The notes under the pieces were generated by a model that was not told where the DNA came from, did no database searches, and saw only the letters and a list, made by a program, of their open reading frames with translations. From NCBI RefSeq assembly GCF_000708205.1, contig NW_014575557.1, forward strand, positions 620,143 through 684,142: 64,000 nucleotides of DNA. Reading direction: 5' to 3'. Origin of the DNA: Mixia osmundae IAM 14324. Lineage: Eukaryota > Basidiomycota > Mixiomycetes > Mixiales > Mixiaceae. Position numbers and translations under genes: made by a program. Below, piece after piece: positions 9,621-21,101 of this stretch (position 1 is the stretch's first letter; each line of letters starts with the position of its first letter).

Positions 9621-11021
9621 CTATGCATCTGGTCGCATCTCGTGTACAAGGTGGGGAACAGGCTCGAGATCGGCTCTCGTCGGCTGCCCGAAGACTTCCT
9701 CTGTCATATCAGCTTGTTTGATCTTGTGTTCTTTGCGCTGTGTCGATCGCGAAGCTTTCTCGACCGTGCTGACCGACCGGCCAAGACTTTCTAGTATCGC
9801 CTTGCCTCCTTTCTGTATGAGCTCGAGCGCGACATCGTGACCGAGCGAGAGACAGTCGTTGATATGCGTGCACACTTTGCTCTGCTCTGTCGAGATTTGT
9901 GTCTGGCCGTCGAGCGAGGTGATGACGCCTTGGAGGCTGACGCGAACGCGCCTGTGCCTAGCCTCCTCTTGCTCCTCCTCGTCAGAATCTTCGAATTCGG
10001 GTATGGAGCTGTGCGTCGATCCTGACGAGCTAACAGACAGTGTCGAGAGTGAGGAGAGCATCCTGGGTCGCATTGCAGGCATGACGTGTGATGGCTGGGG
10101 AAGTTCCGTCAGTTCCGTCCAGCATCCCACAGGCACAGAGCAGCCGCCTTCGAGCACTCTCAGCATCTCCCGCTCGGCAACACACTTCCAGGTCGTCTGC
10201 CAGTCACCTATCCTCCTGACCATCTTTCTCAGCTTTCGGTCGCGTTCGAGTTGTTCAGCCGTCAATGGCGGTGGTAGCATCTCGTCTAGGGCCGGTTGTG
10301 CAGTCTCACGGGGTCGCGAGCGCATCTCGATACCTAAAGCACCTTGGCCAACTGCGTGCAGCGCCTCTGATCGTTCGAGCGGCGCAGTCACGCGATCGCC
10401 CAGACCAATTCGCTTCAGGCCTGCAGTTGCCAAGATCAAGGCTTCAAAGGGCGAATCGTCTGCATCTAGCTTCCGCAAGCGTGTGTTCCTAGATGGACAT
10501 CAGAATTGCAGCGATGACGATAGCAATTGAGCGCACAAGTTGCCTCGCACGTCTGCGAATTTGAGCTCTGGGAAAGCTCTCTTGAGCTGCGCGACGCGTC
10601 TTACGCTACTTGTGCCCACCACGCTGCCCGCCGGTAGATCTGCCAGGCTCTTGTACGGCGAACCTGACTTGGCTACGAAGCAATCCCTTGGGTCTTCGCG
10701 TTGGATGATTGCAACAAGCTCGCATCCTCTTGGTAGAGTGGTGGGCATATCCTTGAGTGAGTGCACGATGACGTCGACTGCTTGCTCGAGCAAAGCCACT
10801 TCGAGCTCCTTCGTCCACAAGGCCTTGCCTCCGATGAGATACAATGCCTGAGACTGGTCCTTGTCGCCTGCAGTCGTCATTGTAGAGACCGAAATTTGTG
10901 TGGAGGGATACAAGGCACCGAGAGCTGACTGGACAAGCTCAGTCTGGACGAGAGCGAGCTGGGAGGCTCTGCTGCCGAGGACGAGCGAGTGGACCTGCTC
11001 ATGCTCTGCATTGCTGTCCAT
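9621..11021 (-). CDS. HEM3: Porphobilinogen deaminase (hydroxymethylbilane synthase)
   Basis: Third enzyme of haem synthesis in the cytosol: joins four porphobilinogens into hydroxymethylbilane. Exons on the complement: 10537-11021 and 9621-10488, 450 residues. Visible motifs: [13 protein letters not shown] near 15, VHSLKDMPT near 95, GTSSVRR near 140, [15 protein letters not shown] across the splice, and the dipyrromethane cofactor Cys at about 278 in [10 protein letters not shown]. It is ~100 residues longer than usual: an Arg/Glu/Pro-rich insert sits before the cofactor loop (~220-260) and an acidic serine-rich insert ([19 protein letters not shown]) follows it. The start at 11021 fits a cytosolic enzyme; the frame is open to 11174 but would run up to the MDV1 start. 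Divergent from MDV1, 162 bp. Confidence 0.95.
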
Positions 11022-11183
11022 TCGATCCCGATGACCGCTTGACCGTACCGCGCGAACTCGCCAGTTTTGTGGTGGACAGGTGCCAACGCAGGGCCAGCTG
11101 CTCCTCAGATTCCTGCGGCGGAGGCCACGCAGGGGTTGTCGGAGCAGTCGCTGGTAGTAGGCACTGCCAGACAACCAGTGGCG

Positions 11184-13863
11184 ATGTCAGACTCCAACCA
11201 TCGGGCGACGAATGACGCTCGTCAGGATGGACGTCAAGCGGGCGAGCGAGAGGCTCGACAAGGTCCCACTGCCCTTCTTGCAGAGCTGGCTCCTCGTCTG
11301 ATGACCCGTCGCATCATCAACTCGCCCTCGTTCAACGCTGCTCTGCCTAACAACTCGGCGGGAGCGAGCTCGGCCATGGCTTCTGCTGCCTCTCAATCGG
11401 CTGCCCTCACTCTCCGAACGGGTCAGACAGTCGCAAATTCACTGGCACGACTGAACATGTCCGGCAAGAAAGCTGCAAAGTATGCTTATGCCTCCAATTC
11501 GACCGAACTGCGCATCCTCGAGGGAGTAGACGAGCTCTTAGCGCTACCCATCCCACCAGCACCTGCCGCAGTTCCTTCTGTCTCGGCGGGGTACGTCAGC
11601 CTCCTGCGTGGCTTTCAAGCTACCCAGCCATCGGCCTCTGTACCGCGAATGAGGCGGAGGAAGAGGCGAGCAGGCCTGATCGAGTACCAGCTCGGTCTGT
11701 CCCAACCCGACGCGTCGCAATCCTCTCTGGGCTTGAAGCAGCGCGGCGAAAGGGCGAGAGGTCTGCTGGCCGCGCCAGACGGCGAGACGAGCTTTGACGG
11801 CTCGCCTTCTTCGCGGGGAGCGGGCCATCATCGACGGAGCCAGCAGCGTCATCTTCGCGCTGCAAGCAGGGGCAACTTGCCAGATGCGAATCTGCCTCGT
11901 CCTTCGCGAGAGGAGCTCGAAGCAGAGGTGGAGGAGATCCTAGCAGACAAGGAGAACGTCGACGTCAGACGGGTAAGTCGCCTTCAGCGATCGATGACTG
12001 CACTGACTTTGGATACAGTCCTTGCTGACGCACGAAATTGACGAGGTGGAGCGGAAAATCGCGAGTCTTGATCAAGTAAGGCAAGATTTGAGAAGAGGCC
12101 TGCTCGGATTACGAGAAGAGCAGCTAGAGCTCGACGATGAGCGTCAGTGCTCGGCCGTACCTGCTCGACTCATGGATCTGATATTCTGCGCATCGCAGTC
12201 GAAGGGCTACGGGAGCGCTTAGCTCAGGAAACACTGTCGCCTACAGCGAACGGCAGATCGCTGAATGCGCCCGCGTCCTCAAGGCGGCGAAAAGGTCAGT
12301 CATTGGCTCTTGTCGTGACGCCAGACTCATCGGCGGACAGGGCCTGCCTTCTTGCCGTCTGAGCACGATGAGCTGCCGCCCAACGTGGCGTTTATGGTTC
12401 GTGATCATCAGCCTCGCGCACACGCGCCGGATGCTGACATCTCGCCACAGACACTGGCTGGACACCACGGTGCAATTACCGCCCTAGACTTCTCGGAACC
12501 ATACGGCACGCTCGTGACTGCTTCCGCCGACGAAACCGTCAAGCTATGGGATCTGACTACAGGCGAAGAATACGGCTCCCTTTCGGGAGGTCACTCTGGT
12601 ACGCAGGTCATAATGCAACAGCGCGCGTGCACTGACCGCGTATGCTCGAAGGCGTGGTGAAAGCGCTTCAGGTCGAATCCAATCTCTGCGTCTCGGGAAG
12701 CAAGGATGGCCGTGTTTGCATCTGGGATCTTGACAGAATCGAAGAGGTCGCAGAGGGCGGATTCCCCAAAAGCTCCAGCATCCCATTCGGCAATGGTGGT
12801 ATGGATGGAGATCATTCGTTTGAAGATGCAATAGAGAGTCAGAAAGAAGCGGGCGGAGGCTTAGTCAAGGTTCTCGATGGTCATACGAAAGACGTCACAT
12901 CGCTCTACTTTGATGGCGGATGTTTAGTGAGTTATCACACGGCCTACCGCTGAATGTTGCTGACACAAAGTGAGCAGGTGACGGGCAGCTCAGATAAGAC
13001 TTTGAGACAATGGGACATGAAAACAGGACAATGTGTACTCACCATGGACATCCTCTGGGCAATCTCCAATCCAGACGCTTCACAGTCGCTCTCTGCGTCT
13101 CCGCCTGCCAGTCCTCCCCAATCGGACACAAGCTCTTTCCCCTCGATGACGCCTGGTCACTCGCCGTATACGAGTCCATACACCAGTCCTGCCAAACCAG
13201 GCCTCTCTCGGCCAGGCCTCTCTTCAAGCTATCAACGCAAGAGCAGTTATGCACAATCGTTCGCAGCGGCCATACCGCCCATGTCAGACGGTTCATGGGA
13301 TCTCTACCAAGACTTTGTCGGCGCTTGCCAGTTCTGGGGCGTTGCCCTGGCTTCAGGCAGCGCGGACGGCTGCGTGCGCATGTGGGACAGTAAGTACCTA
13401 GCATAGGCGTGTCATGCACACATAGTGACCAGCGTCACAGTGCGAACGGGACAAGCTCATAGGACGCTCGTCGGTCATACAGCGCCCGTGACCAGCCTTC
13501 AGTTTGACGAATTGCATCTGATCAGCGGCAGTCTCGACAAGACGGTGCGCGTCTGGGACTTGCGTACTGGCGCGGTTGCAGAGACGCTTCGCTACGATCA
13601 TGCCGTCTCTGCGCTTCAGTTTGATACGCGCAAGATTGTCGTCGCAGCGGGCGAGAACGCTATCAAAGTGGGCTTGTCGCTTTCGGTAGCTAGCATGCAT
13701 TCGCTGAAGCAGCGGCATACAGGTGTACAATCGCACGACGCTACAGCAGACTTCCTTGCTCGTCAACGGCCATACATCGCCCGCCGAGCGTTTGCGCTTT
13801 ATGGACAGGTATCTCGCCACAGGTTCACGCGATGCTACAGTCAAAGTCTGGTCACTCGGTTAG
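11184..13863 (+). CDS. MDV1: Mitochondrial division protein 1 (FIS1-DNM1 adaptor, WD40)
   Basis: Cytosolic adaptor that links Fis1 on the mitochondrial outer membrane to the dynamin Dnm1 during fission. Nine exons: 11184-11972, 12019-12142, 12199-12294, 12341-12396, 12451-12598, 12652-12926, 12978-13389, 13441-13667, 13723-13863 (755 residues). The N-terminal half is the Fis1-binding region, followed by a coiled coil (THEIDEVERKIASLDQVRQ, residues ~265-330). The hallmark ELPPNVAFM then leads straight into the WD40 propeller (GHHGAITALDF, TASADETVKLWDL, GSSDKTLRQWDM, GSLDKTVRVWDL). The last blade has the MDV1 signature NRTTLQQ...RLRFMDRYLATGSRD. A low-complexity insert with SPYTSPYTSP sits inside one blade. 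Every junction keeps frame. Confidence 0.92.
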
Positions 13864-13920
13864 ACCAATGCATGGCTTTCTGTGACTACTGCGACGCATA
13901 ATCGTACAACGTAATTACTT

Positions 13921-13930
13921 GCGCGCGCGC
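13921..13930. repeat. (GC)5 dinucleotide run
   Basis: Short alternating GC run in the 88-bp gap between the converging MDV1 and TMD0-like stops. No further structure seen. Confidence 0.5.
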
Positions 13931-13951
13931 CTTGCATGACGTAACCAATGA

Positions 13952-14658
13952 TCAATGTAGTGGCTTTTCGCTATCGACATCATTTGTGACGACATCGTGG
14001 TCTTGTCTGCCGCCGAGCACGACGAGGAGTGCTTCGATGATCATGAAGATACCGAGGAGTGCGACAATGACGGAACCGTCAACCACCTGCTTGTCCACAT
14101 AAGCACAACCTCGCGACGCGTCGGCATGTAGCTTACGTGATCACTTGTGGGATACTTGGTGTTGCCCGGGTCAAATCTGCTGATGTGAGAGTACTCGGCT
14201 AGCTTGACGGCATTGAATGCAAGCGAAAGGATCCAATACAGCGCCAGTATGGTCGAAGCTGTCCTCCTCTTGTTCGCCGCGATATCTGCTTTGCGGACGT
14301 GCAATAGCACAACGAGAACGAATGCGATCAAGACGCCAACGAGCGAGAACGGCAGGAGCCCCACACCGTTGTTTGAGAGCGATAAGCGAGTGATCTCTAG
14401 GATTTCCATCGCAAGCAGCGCAACCACTAGCACAGCGTATAGTATTGCTGCCCATCGCGGCAGCTTGCTCCGAGTGGACACACCAGACGTGCTCCTCGTG
14501 GAGGAAGAAGCGAGTACGCTGGCAAAGGCGATGACGGAAAGCGGTAGAAACACCCAAGTTGCTAGCGGTATCAGGATGACATCGTCGAAGCAAGAGGCCA
14601 GATTGCTGTCATAGGGCGACTTTGGGCCAAAGGTCCGATTGCTACACAAATGCACCAT
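13952..14658 (-). CDS. Stand-alone five-TM protein resembling the TMD0 domain of ABCC transporters
   Basis: Two exons on the complement, 14137-14658 and 13952-14086 (218 residues). The start MVHLCSNRTFGPKSPYDSN followed by CFDDVIL resembles the lumenal N-terminus of MRP/YCF1-type ABC transporters, and five hydrophobic spans follow (ILIPLATWVFLPLSVIAFA; ILYAVLVVALLAMEIL; LVGVLIAFVLVVLLHV; ILALYWILSLAFNAVKL; VIVALLGIFMIIEALLVVL), the number in TMD0. The frame then ends with a short charged tail. No ABC core (TMD1, Walker A) is found on either side: MDV1 and TRS33 occupy the flanks. The TMD0 likeness is from layout and a few motifs, not a firm family match; it could be an unrelated fungal 5-TM protein. 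Confidence 0.55.
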
Positions 14659-14819
14659 CTCTTACTGCTCGCACAGATGGGCCAGAGCTGATGAAGGATG
14701 AAGATGAGCATCGGTACTTCAACAATACCGTTCGGTTTACCGTCGGCTCTCATTCTGGCGTAGATTCTATCGATCAATTGCAATCGCTCGCTCGCGTCGG
14801 GTGCGCTCTTTTATTAGTG

Positions 14820-15830
14820 TCACACGAGCGGGCGCGAGGCAGGTGTTGATGTGCTCAATGATGCGTTTGCGCTCGCTGCGAGCTTGATCTGGAATGTGCA
14901 CTGACCGGCACCGCCTAGCTCGGCAGTCACAGTCGCCTTGAGCCCCAGATTGTGCAAGACACCTCTGACTATCCCACTTGGGAATGGCAAGAGCTATAGA
15001 TCGATCAGCCTGACAAGTGTAAATGCGCGAAGATGAGCGCACGTTTGAGCCCATAGAGACGACTTCGTCTGAGAGATTCTGCTGCTCGGAGCCGCTGAGC
15101 CTGAGCAGGGGCTTGAATGCGTTGTCTTGCAGTACATAGACGCCTCTATGGTTCGTGCGCAGATTGTCTATCTGTTTATCGAAGACAGCAACCCAAACGT
15201 CCTTGCAGACGAATTTGACGACCTCGAGTGGGTCTGGCGGCGACGGCGCGTTGCTAGGTGCGTTTGACGGGCTCGTCTGTCGCGGAAACGGCGGTCTATC
15301 CCGACACAAGCTATATTGATACGGTGTAAACGCATATAAGGAGGAGTGCAGAGTGTACTCACCGTTCAGATAGCCCCCAGCCAGTCTTGAAGCCGACTTG
15401 CTCCAGTCTGACGCGCAACTCGTGCGAGTCTCTTTCCTTGATCTCGTCTGCACTGGCATTGTCTTTGCTTTTGCTCGAGCCGAGCGAAGTACGGCTAGAT
15501 GCCGGTCTGCTCTTCAGCCCAAAGTCCTCTTCTATCCTTCTCTGCCGTTGTACTCTCTTTTGCGTCGCGAGCTTTGACGATTCTGCTAACACGCTGACCA
15601 TCTGCGCCGAAGCTCACCAGCTCAGCGCCTGCTCAGTGTCGCTGAAGCCAGGAGAGCCGTGCCTGGAAGGAGATGTACTCGAAGAGACGAGCATCCACTT
15701 GATGAGTCGGTGGATCTGCAAGCGCTAGTACTTGAGGATTGACGAGGCTCGTGCGTGATGTCGAAGCTGCTGCATTGGTCTGGACGCTCGGCTGACCTGA
15801 GGAGCTCAGTCCTCGTGGCAGAGACATCAT
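14820..15830 (-). CDS. TRS33: TRAPP complex subunit Trs33/TRAPPC6
   Basis: Core subunit of the TRAPP complexes that activate Ypt1/Rab1 at the Golgi. Exons on the complement: 15663-15830, 15363-15601, 15043-15310, 14820-14993 (282 residues). The Bet3-like fold is recognisable from DARLFEYISFQMVSVLAE, then GFKTGWGLSERLCRDRPPF, VVKFVCKDVWVAVFDKQIDNL, TNHRGVYVLQDN, and LPFPSGIVRGVLHNLG with CTFQI near the end. Residues ~75-105 form a Ser/Lys-rich insert absent from short homologues, and the C-terminus is low complexity. Intron 1 (15602-15662) is read as GC-AG, because no GT donor joins the two conserved blocks in frame. The start could be 15827 or, less likely, 15962. Divergent from ARP5 (179 bp). 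Confidence 0.9.
15602..15662 (-). other. GC-AG intron (TRS33 intron 1)
   Basis: Donor GCACGG, GCTGAG branch region, acceptor GCGCAG; 61 nt. Joins EYISFQ to MVSVLAE. Confidence 0.6.
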
Positions 15831-16009
15831 CTTGAGTGCTGATAGGCCACTGAAAGGCGGCGAGCCGGGTCGAAAGAGCAAGTTGGCCAAAGACCGCGAC
15901 GCACCGCGACAACGGCGTCGAGCAGCCACGGGCAAGCATGTCAGCGTAGCCAGGCAGCCCATCTGACTGCTTCATTCCCGTACAATCCGCAAAAGGAGTT
16001 GCGAGCATC

Positions 16010-18552
16010 ATGCATGCACCAGCACCGGCACAGCCTAGGCGAATCTGGGAAGTGCCTGAGCGGCCTACGCCAGCCTATATAGCTCCCTTTGCAGACTACA
16101 GCAGCATATCGAGCATTCCTCGTAATGCGCTCATTATCGACAATGGTACGTCGCCTCTCCCTGTCACCGAAGCGGCGTGAATAGACGGATGAGCAGGCGG
16201 AAGCGAGATCCGAGCAGGCTACGCCAGTCAGCAAGACCCTTACGTCGCTGTGGAGAGCCTCGTCAGCAAGTACAGAGAGCGCAAACGGAACCAGGTCGTC
16301 ATGCTTGCGGGAGATGCCACGTTCGTAGACAACCTCGCAAAGACGTCCATCAAAGCACCCCATGAAGGCACAGACGTGGTCTGCAACTTTGACGCCATGG
16401 TGACTCTACTCGCACTGAGCGACGGAGACCCACTGAAAGCCGAGTCTGTCGCAGGAGAGTCTGCTCGATCATGTCTTCATCAAGCTCGGCGTCAGTTCGA
16501 GCAACGACAGGATAGAGATGCCCGTTGCAATGACAGAGCCATTGTGCAACTTGCTAGCAGCACGCGCAGGTCCGCTCAAGGCGATTCGGAAAGACAGCAG
16601 ACCTGACAGTAGACACAGGTGTGACTGAGATCATGTTTGAGGCCTACAATGTGCCATCACTGACCTATGCTGTCGACTCTCTCTCTGCATTCTACCAGTC
16701 CGGGGCCAGCAGGGACGGGCTCGTCGTCTCGAGTGGCAACGCATCAACTCAGATTGTACCCGTGCTCGACGGACATGCGCGGCTCGATCATGCCAAGAGG
16801 TCGGAGCACCCACCCGATCACCACATCGTGTGCTGACGAAAGAGCGATGTCCTCATAGAGTATCCTGGGGAGGAGCCACCGCTGCCTCTCACATTCTCAA
16901 ACTAACACAGCTCAAATATCCTGGCTTTCCGACTCGAGTATCGTACGGCCAAGCATGGGCAAGCCTATACAAAAGCTATACGTGATATTGGCTCATACCG
17001 GGCGAGCAGTCACTCTTTCAAGAGCACTGCTATTTCTCGTTGGACTATAATCGAGAAATCCGAGACCTGGCGAGCCCTAGCAAGCTCGTCGCTGCCGATC
17101 GCGTCATCCAGTTTCCATTCGTCATCGAGACGGTCGAGGAGAAGTCGGCAGAGGATCTCGAAAGACTGGCCAAGCAGCGCAAAGACCAGGGGAAAAGGCT
17201 GCAAGAGCAGGTCGCGCGGCACCGCCTCGAGAAGCTCGTCCAGAAAGAAGCGGATCTAGCTAGCTTTCTGGAATTACGACAGCTCGGTCAAACGATGCCA
17301 AAGAAAGACTACCAGCGTGCATTGGAAGCCCAGTCTTTCTCAGACACTGCAGAGCTAGATGAAGAGATCAAGAAGATAGAAGCTACCTTGCAACGAGCGA
17401 GAAATAAAGATATGGGCATCGATCCTGACGAAGGCAAAGAGCCGCCTGACTTTTCGCTCGTCGATGTGCCGGACGACCAGCTAGACGAAGATGGCATCCG
17501 AGAGAAACGCAAACAGCGGCTCATGAAGGCTGGCTTTGATGCTCGTATACGCGCCAAAGCAGAGAAGGCGGCAGAGATGGAGAAGCAACTCAAACAAGCC
17601 AAAGAAGAAGAGGCATTCAGATTGGCACATCCCCAGCAATGGGCTGCGGGTCTGAGGTCACAATACGAAGCGCTTGTGAACAAGATGAAGGACCGCAAGA
17701 AAGCGCGAACGCAGATGCACGATCGCAAATCTATCGCTTCTCAGGCTAGGATGAAAAGTATTGCCAACCTTGCTGCCGATTCTCCTGCTACCAAGAAGCG
17801 GAAGATCAAAGGAACAGACGACGGCTTTGGTATGGACGATAAAGACTGGCAAGTCTACAGAGAGATCACGACTGCGGACGACTCAGAAGATGAAGAGGAT
17901 GATGCTGAACGGTTGCGCGAGCTCGAAGGACAGCTCATTCTGCACGATCCGACTTTCACCGATGAGCATACTGTCAAAGTCAGAGAGCACCGCAAGCACA
18001 CACTTTTCAACGCTTTCCTGCGCGGCATGGCACCAGACGATCATGTCGATTCACTCAAACTCGACGATCCCGAGCAAGCTGCTCAGCTTCATCTCAACGT
18101 CGAAAGAGTTCGAGTGCCCGAAGTCTTGTATCAGCCTTCGATAGCTGGTCTTGACCAAGCCGGCTTGCTCGAAGTCATCCAGAATATATTGCAACACTTT
18201 CAACCCCACGAAAGAGAGCGACTCATCTCTGTACGACAGCATGTCCTTGCTGATACGCATCGTCGCTGACATGAGTGCGCAGAACGTATTCGTGACGGGC
18301 AGGAGCAGTCTAGTGCCAAATTTTGACGAGCGATTGGCGAGCTCATTGACGGCTTGCTTACCTGTCGGTGCTCCGCTAAAGGTCAAACGAGCTGCGGACG
18401 TTCGCTACGATGCCTGGCGAGGTCTGCGCAAGTTCTCGCAAACAGATGCCTTCCAAGCGGCCGGGATCACTCTGGCAGATTACCGAGAATGTGGTGCAGA
18501 GTATCTTCGCGAACACGAGCTTTCGAATGCATTCAAAAGGCTGAGCACTTAG
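16010..18552 (+). CDS. ARP5: Actin-related protein 5 (INO80 complex)
   Basis: Nuclear actin-related subunit of the INO80 chromatin remodeller that couples ATP hydrolysis to nucleosome sliding. Seven exons: 16010-16145, 16197-16399, 16455-16569, 16619-16799, 16859-16958, 17010-18230, 18283-18552 (741 residues). Actin-fold motifs: ALIIDNGGSEIRAGYA (phosphate loop 1, residues ~40-55), the EMPVAMTEPLCN block, GLVVSSGNASTQIVPV (phosphate loop 2), and KRVSWGGATAASHIL. The long charged insertion typical of Arp5 (coiled coil, ~290-560) holds KEADLASFLELR. The C-terminus VFVTGRSSLVPNFDERL closes the fold. Intron 5 (16959-17009) is GC-AG. The TAG stop overlaps the PCH2 stop on the other strand. Confident. 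Confidence 0.95.
16959..17009 (+). other. GC-AG intron (ARP5 intron 5)
   Basis: Donor GCAAGC, acceptor GAGCAG; 51 nt. Joins SYGQAW to SLFQEHCYFSLDY, as the Arp5 family requires. Confidence 0.75.
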
Positions 18553-20226
18553 CCGTGTATATCTTGTTGTAGATCTGTTGCGACGCGATGCATTGCATCG
18601 ATCCAAGTGAACACGCTGTGCTTTCTCGCGCCTGACAGATACTTTGCGTGACTGAGGATGGGCAAACGTCGGAGTGCGCGTCCGGATAAACCCTTCCGCT
18701 GCGACGTCAGCGAGACCACCTGCAACATGGCAAAACTGACACGACATGCATGTGCGAGCTTGACGAGAGAGCGGCTCGCGTTCTCCGATGGGCCTGAGCC
18801 GCCACGCTGGCATTCGAGACCTTCGAGCATGCGTACTTGCTTCCACGTAAGCATTTCCTGCTCTGAGACGATGAGCTCCGTCGAGCTTGCATGCCAAGCA
18901 TTTACTAGAGCATCGACAAGCTGTGCACGCATGAGCTCGACGAAGCACGTCTGTAAGATCCAGTGTATTGCTTCAACATGGGGCAGATCGATATATTGCT
19001 TCATATCTGCTCGATCGAGAAAGGCAGGATCAATAGCTTGCGCGAGATTCGAGGTAGCCAGAACTAAGACATTGCGTCTTCGTCGAAGCTGATCTAGCTG
19101 GGTCAGCAATGCATTGACGACCTGTTGGATCGCCAGGTCAGCCATGGGATTAATGCGAAGAGGGCGAGAGCGGCAGACGCGTAGAGCATCGCTGGGTTCC
19201 TTGCCGTTCAGCGCACTCGCTCGCGCAGCTGTGAGCGATTCGACTTCATCGATAAGCACCACGATGTAATTCGTCGGCGTATCTGCCAATGCAAAGATTT
19301 GCGAGAAGAGTCGCTGGACGAGCTTGCCAGACTCGCTGAACCAACGCGAGATGAGCGAATGGGAGTTTCTGTCGCTTCGATGTTAGTGCGCACGAGTACA
19401 CTGGCAGCATGCTGCTCACATCTCGATGAGCCGCGTGTCTGGCCAAATGTCTGATAAGCGGATGCTCAGCTTCTGTGCTAGAGCGATACAGAGCGACGTC
19501 TTGCCCGTTCCCGGCGGGCCGTGAAGTAAGAGCAGCCGGTTCGAAGCGATGATATCCGTGTCGACCCCCCGTCGCGCAAACTCGGCACTCGTCGTCATGA
19601 AATTGAGCAAGTCGCGTTTGACTCGTGGCGGGAAGATCAGACTCGACCAGAGCCCATCGTGAGCTTGGCTCGGCAGACGGATGACCCGTGCAGCTGTTTC
19701 CTCGTGGCAGGATGCGTCTGGATCTTCTTCATCGAGCGTTGCCTTGAGCGGTGCCTCGAACATGCTGACAAGCTGATAGATGTGTATCTCAAGATCTACC
19801 TCGGCTAGCATGATCAAGTCTGAGCTTTCGAGCTCGTCTGCCTCGTCGTCATTATCGAAACGGTCTATCTCTGCGAGTCGAACGAGCTCAAGGTGGTCAT
19901 CGAGCGTGCCAATCTCTCGCCAGCCGATTGCAGGAGCAACAGCTCTCGGCTCAGTTGGGTCTGCTTGTTCGGTTTGCGAGGTACTCGGCGGAGGCTGAGA
20001 GACACTAGACCCGGGCTCGAGTATTGTATGTGACTCGAGTGTTGCGTAATTGGAAAGCAGGTACGTGCTAAGCATGCGTTTGATGACTTCGTGTCGTGCC
20101 GTCGAATCTGCCTTGAGCTTTGCTTCGACTGTACTGAAAGTCAGCACGGTCAGCTTCAGCTCGGTGAAACGAACGATGCAGCACCGCTCTGGGTCTGTCT
20201 GTCATCTCTGCCCGTCACGCCAGCAT
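18549..20226 (-). CDS. PCH2: AAA+ ATPase Pch2/TRIP13
   Basis: Hexameric ATPase that remodels HORMA proteins (Hop1, Mad2) in meiotic and spindle checkpoints. Exons on the complement: 20219-20226, 19420-20133, 18549-19374 (515 residues; human TRIP13 has 432). Seen: LPSQAHDGLWSSLIF, Walker A GPPGTGKTSLCIALAQKLSIR (~225), SLISRWFSESGKLV, Walker B VVLIDEVESLTAAR, sensor-1 NVLVLATSN, and DRADMKQYIDLP. The first coding exon of only 8 nt is inferred: the next exon has no ATG, and ATGCTGGC joined across an 85-nt intron (donor GTGACG, branch CTGAC, acceptor TTTCAG) gives an in-frame start. The body is certain; the start is moderately supported. Confidence 0.9.
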
Positions 20227-20322
20227 ATAAAAGGCAAGGAGTGCGCGTCCGAGACCGAAGGCAGAAGAAGAGCCGAGGCTGCAAGTGCCGAGAGTGATAC
20301 AACAACAGCTTGAGCCGCGCCT

Positions 20323-21101
20323 CTAGTCTTGCTGCATAGCCTCGTCTGCCGCCTTTTGAGTCGCCGCGGCGTCTCTCTCGTCGAGTGCGTGTAGTAATAC
20401 TGCACGATCGGAAGGCCACTCCGATGTACTCGACCTCCACGCTCCTCCGCTCTTGGGTGAATCTGACGTGAAGAGGTCGACACCGCTTGCTAGGGAGGTG
20501 ATCATCGTTCGCAATCTCGACTCTGTCAGATCCGGCTCTTTTCTGATCGTGTCAAGTTCGTTCCCGAAACGAGTGACAAGTTCGGTCATGTAGAACTCCC
20601 GCAGACGTAAGTAATCGGCCTGGTCTTTCTTTTCCTGCTCTGTCAAGTCTTTCGCTTCTCTATCGACATCGCCGGGTACGTGACCCCACAAGAGCGGATG
20701 TCCGTCGCGGTCGAGTCCGGTGCCCCAGTAGGGTGGTGAGGGTGAGCGAGGCGGTGAGAGTGAGTAGCCTCTCTTGGCTCTTTCTGCCCGAGCTGGATCC
20801 TGAGCAATGACGGCTGCAGGCACCGATCGTTCGCTCTCGTCTTCGGACGAGTCGCTCAACGTCGCCGAAGACGCTGTGCTCTCCTCTCCAGAGCTCTCGG
20901 ACTCTGCAGGTCCATCTGTGACTGCAGCAGGCTGTAGCATGATCAGCCAAGGTGATGTAAGGACAGGTGGCTCACTTTTGCTGACGATTCGTCTGCGCTA
21001 CCCTCTGAGGATGAGGAAGAGAGCGAGGAAAGTGATGCCGCTCTGCGCTTGCGCTGACGTTTCCGCTTTGGCTTGCCATTCGGCGTCACCGTCGTCGACA
21101 T
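20323..21101 (-). CDS. RSA3: Ribosome assembly protein Rsa3-like
   Basis: Probable nucleolar 60S assembly factor. Exons on the complement: 20976-21101 and 20323-20931 (244 residues). The N-terminus is strongly basic (KPKRKRQRKRRAA), followed by long Ser/Glu stretches and a proline-rich segment (SPPRSPSPPYWGTG). The conserved part is LRLREFYMTELVTRFGNELD through IRKEPDLTESRLRTMITSL ending GVDLFTS (~130-185), which fits the short RSA3 domain. The start at 21101 is chosen because the upstream in-frame extension to 21176 looks unrelated. It is 108 bp from glycosyltransferase copy B on the other strand. Moderately sure of the family. Confidence 0.6.

Noticed and set aside
15602-15662. GT-AG alternatives for TRS33 intron 1
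   Set aside because: The GT donor at GTACAT gives the wrong phase for the conserved MVSVLAE block.
20224-20233. CATATAAAAG as a plus-strand TATA box
   Set aside because: No gene starts downstream on that strand within 900 bp; it overlaps the proposed PCH2 start.
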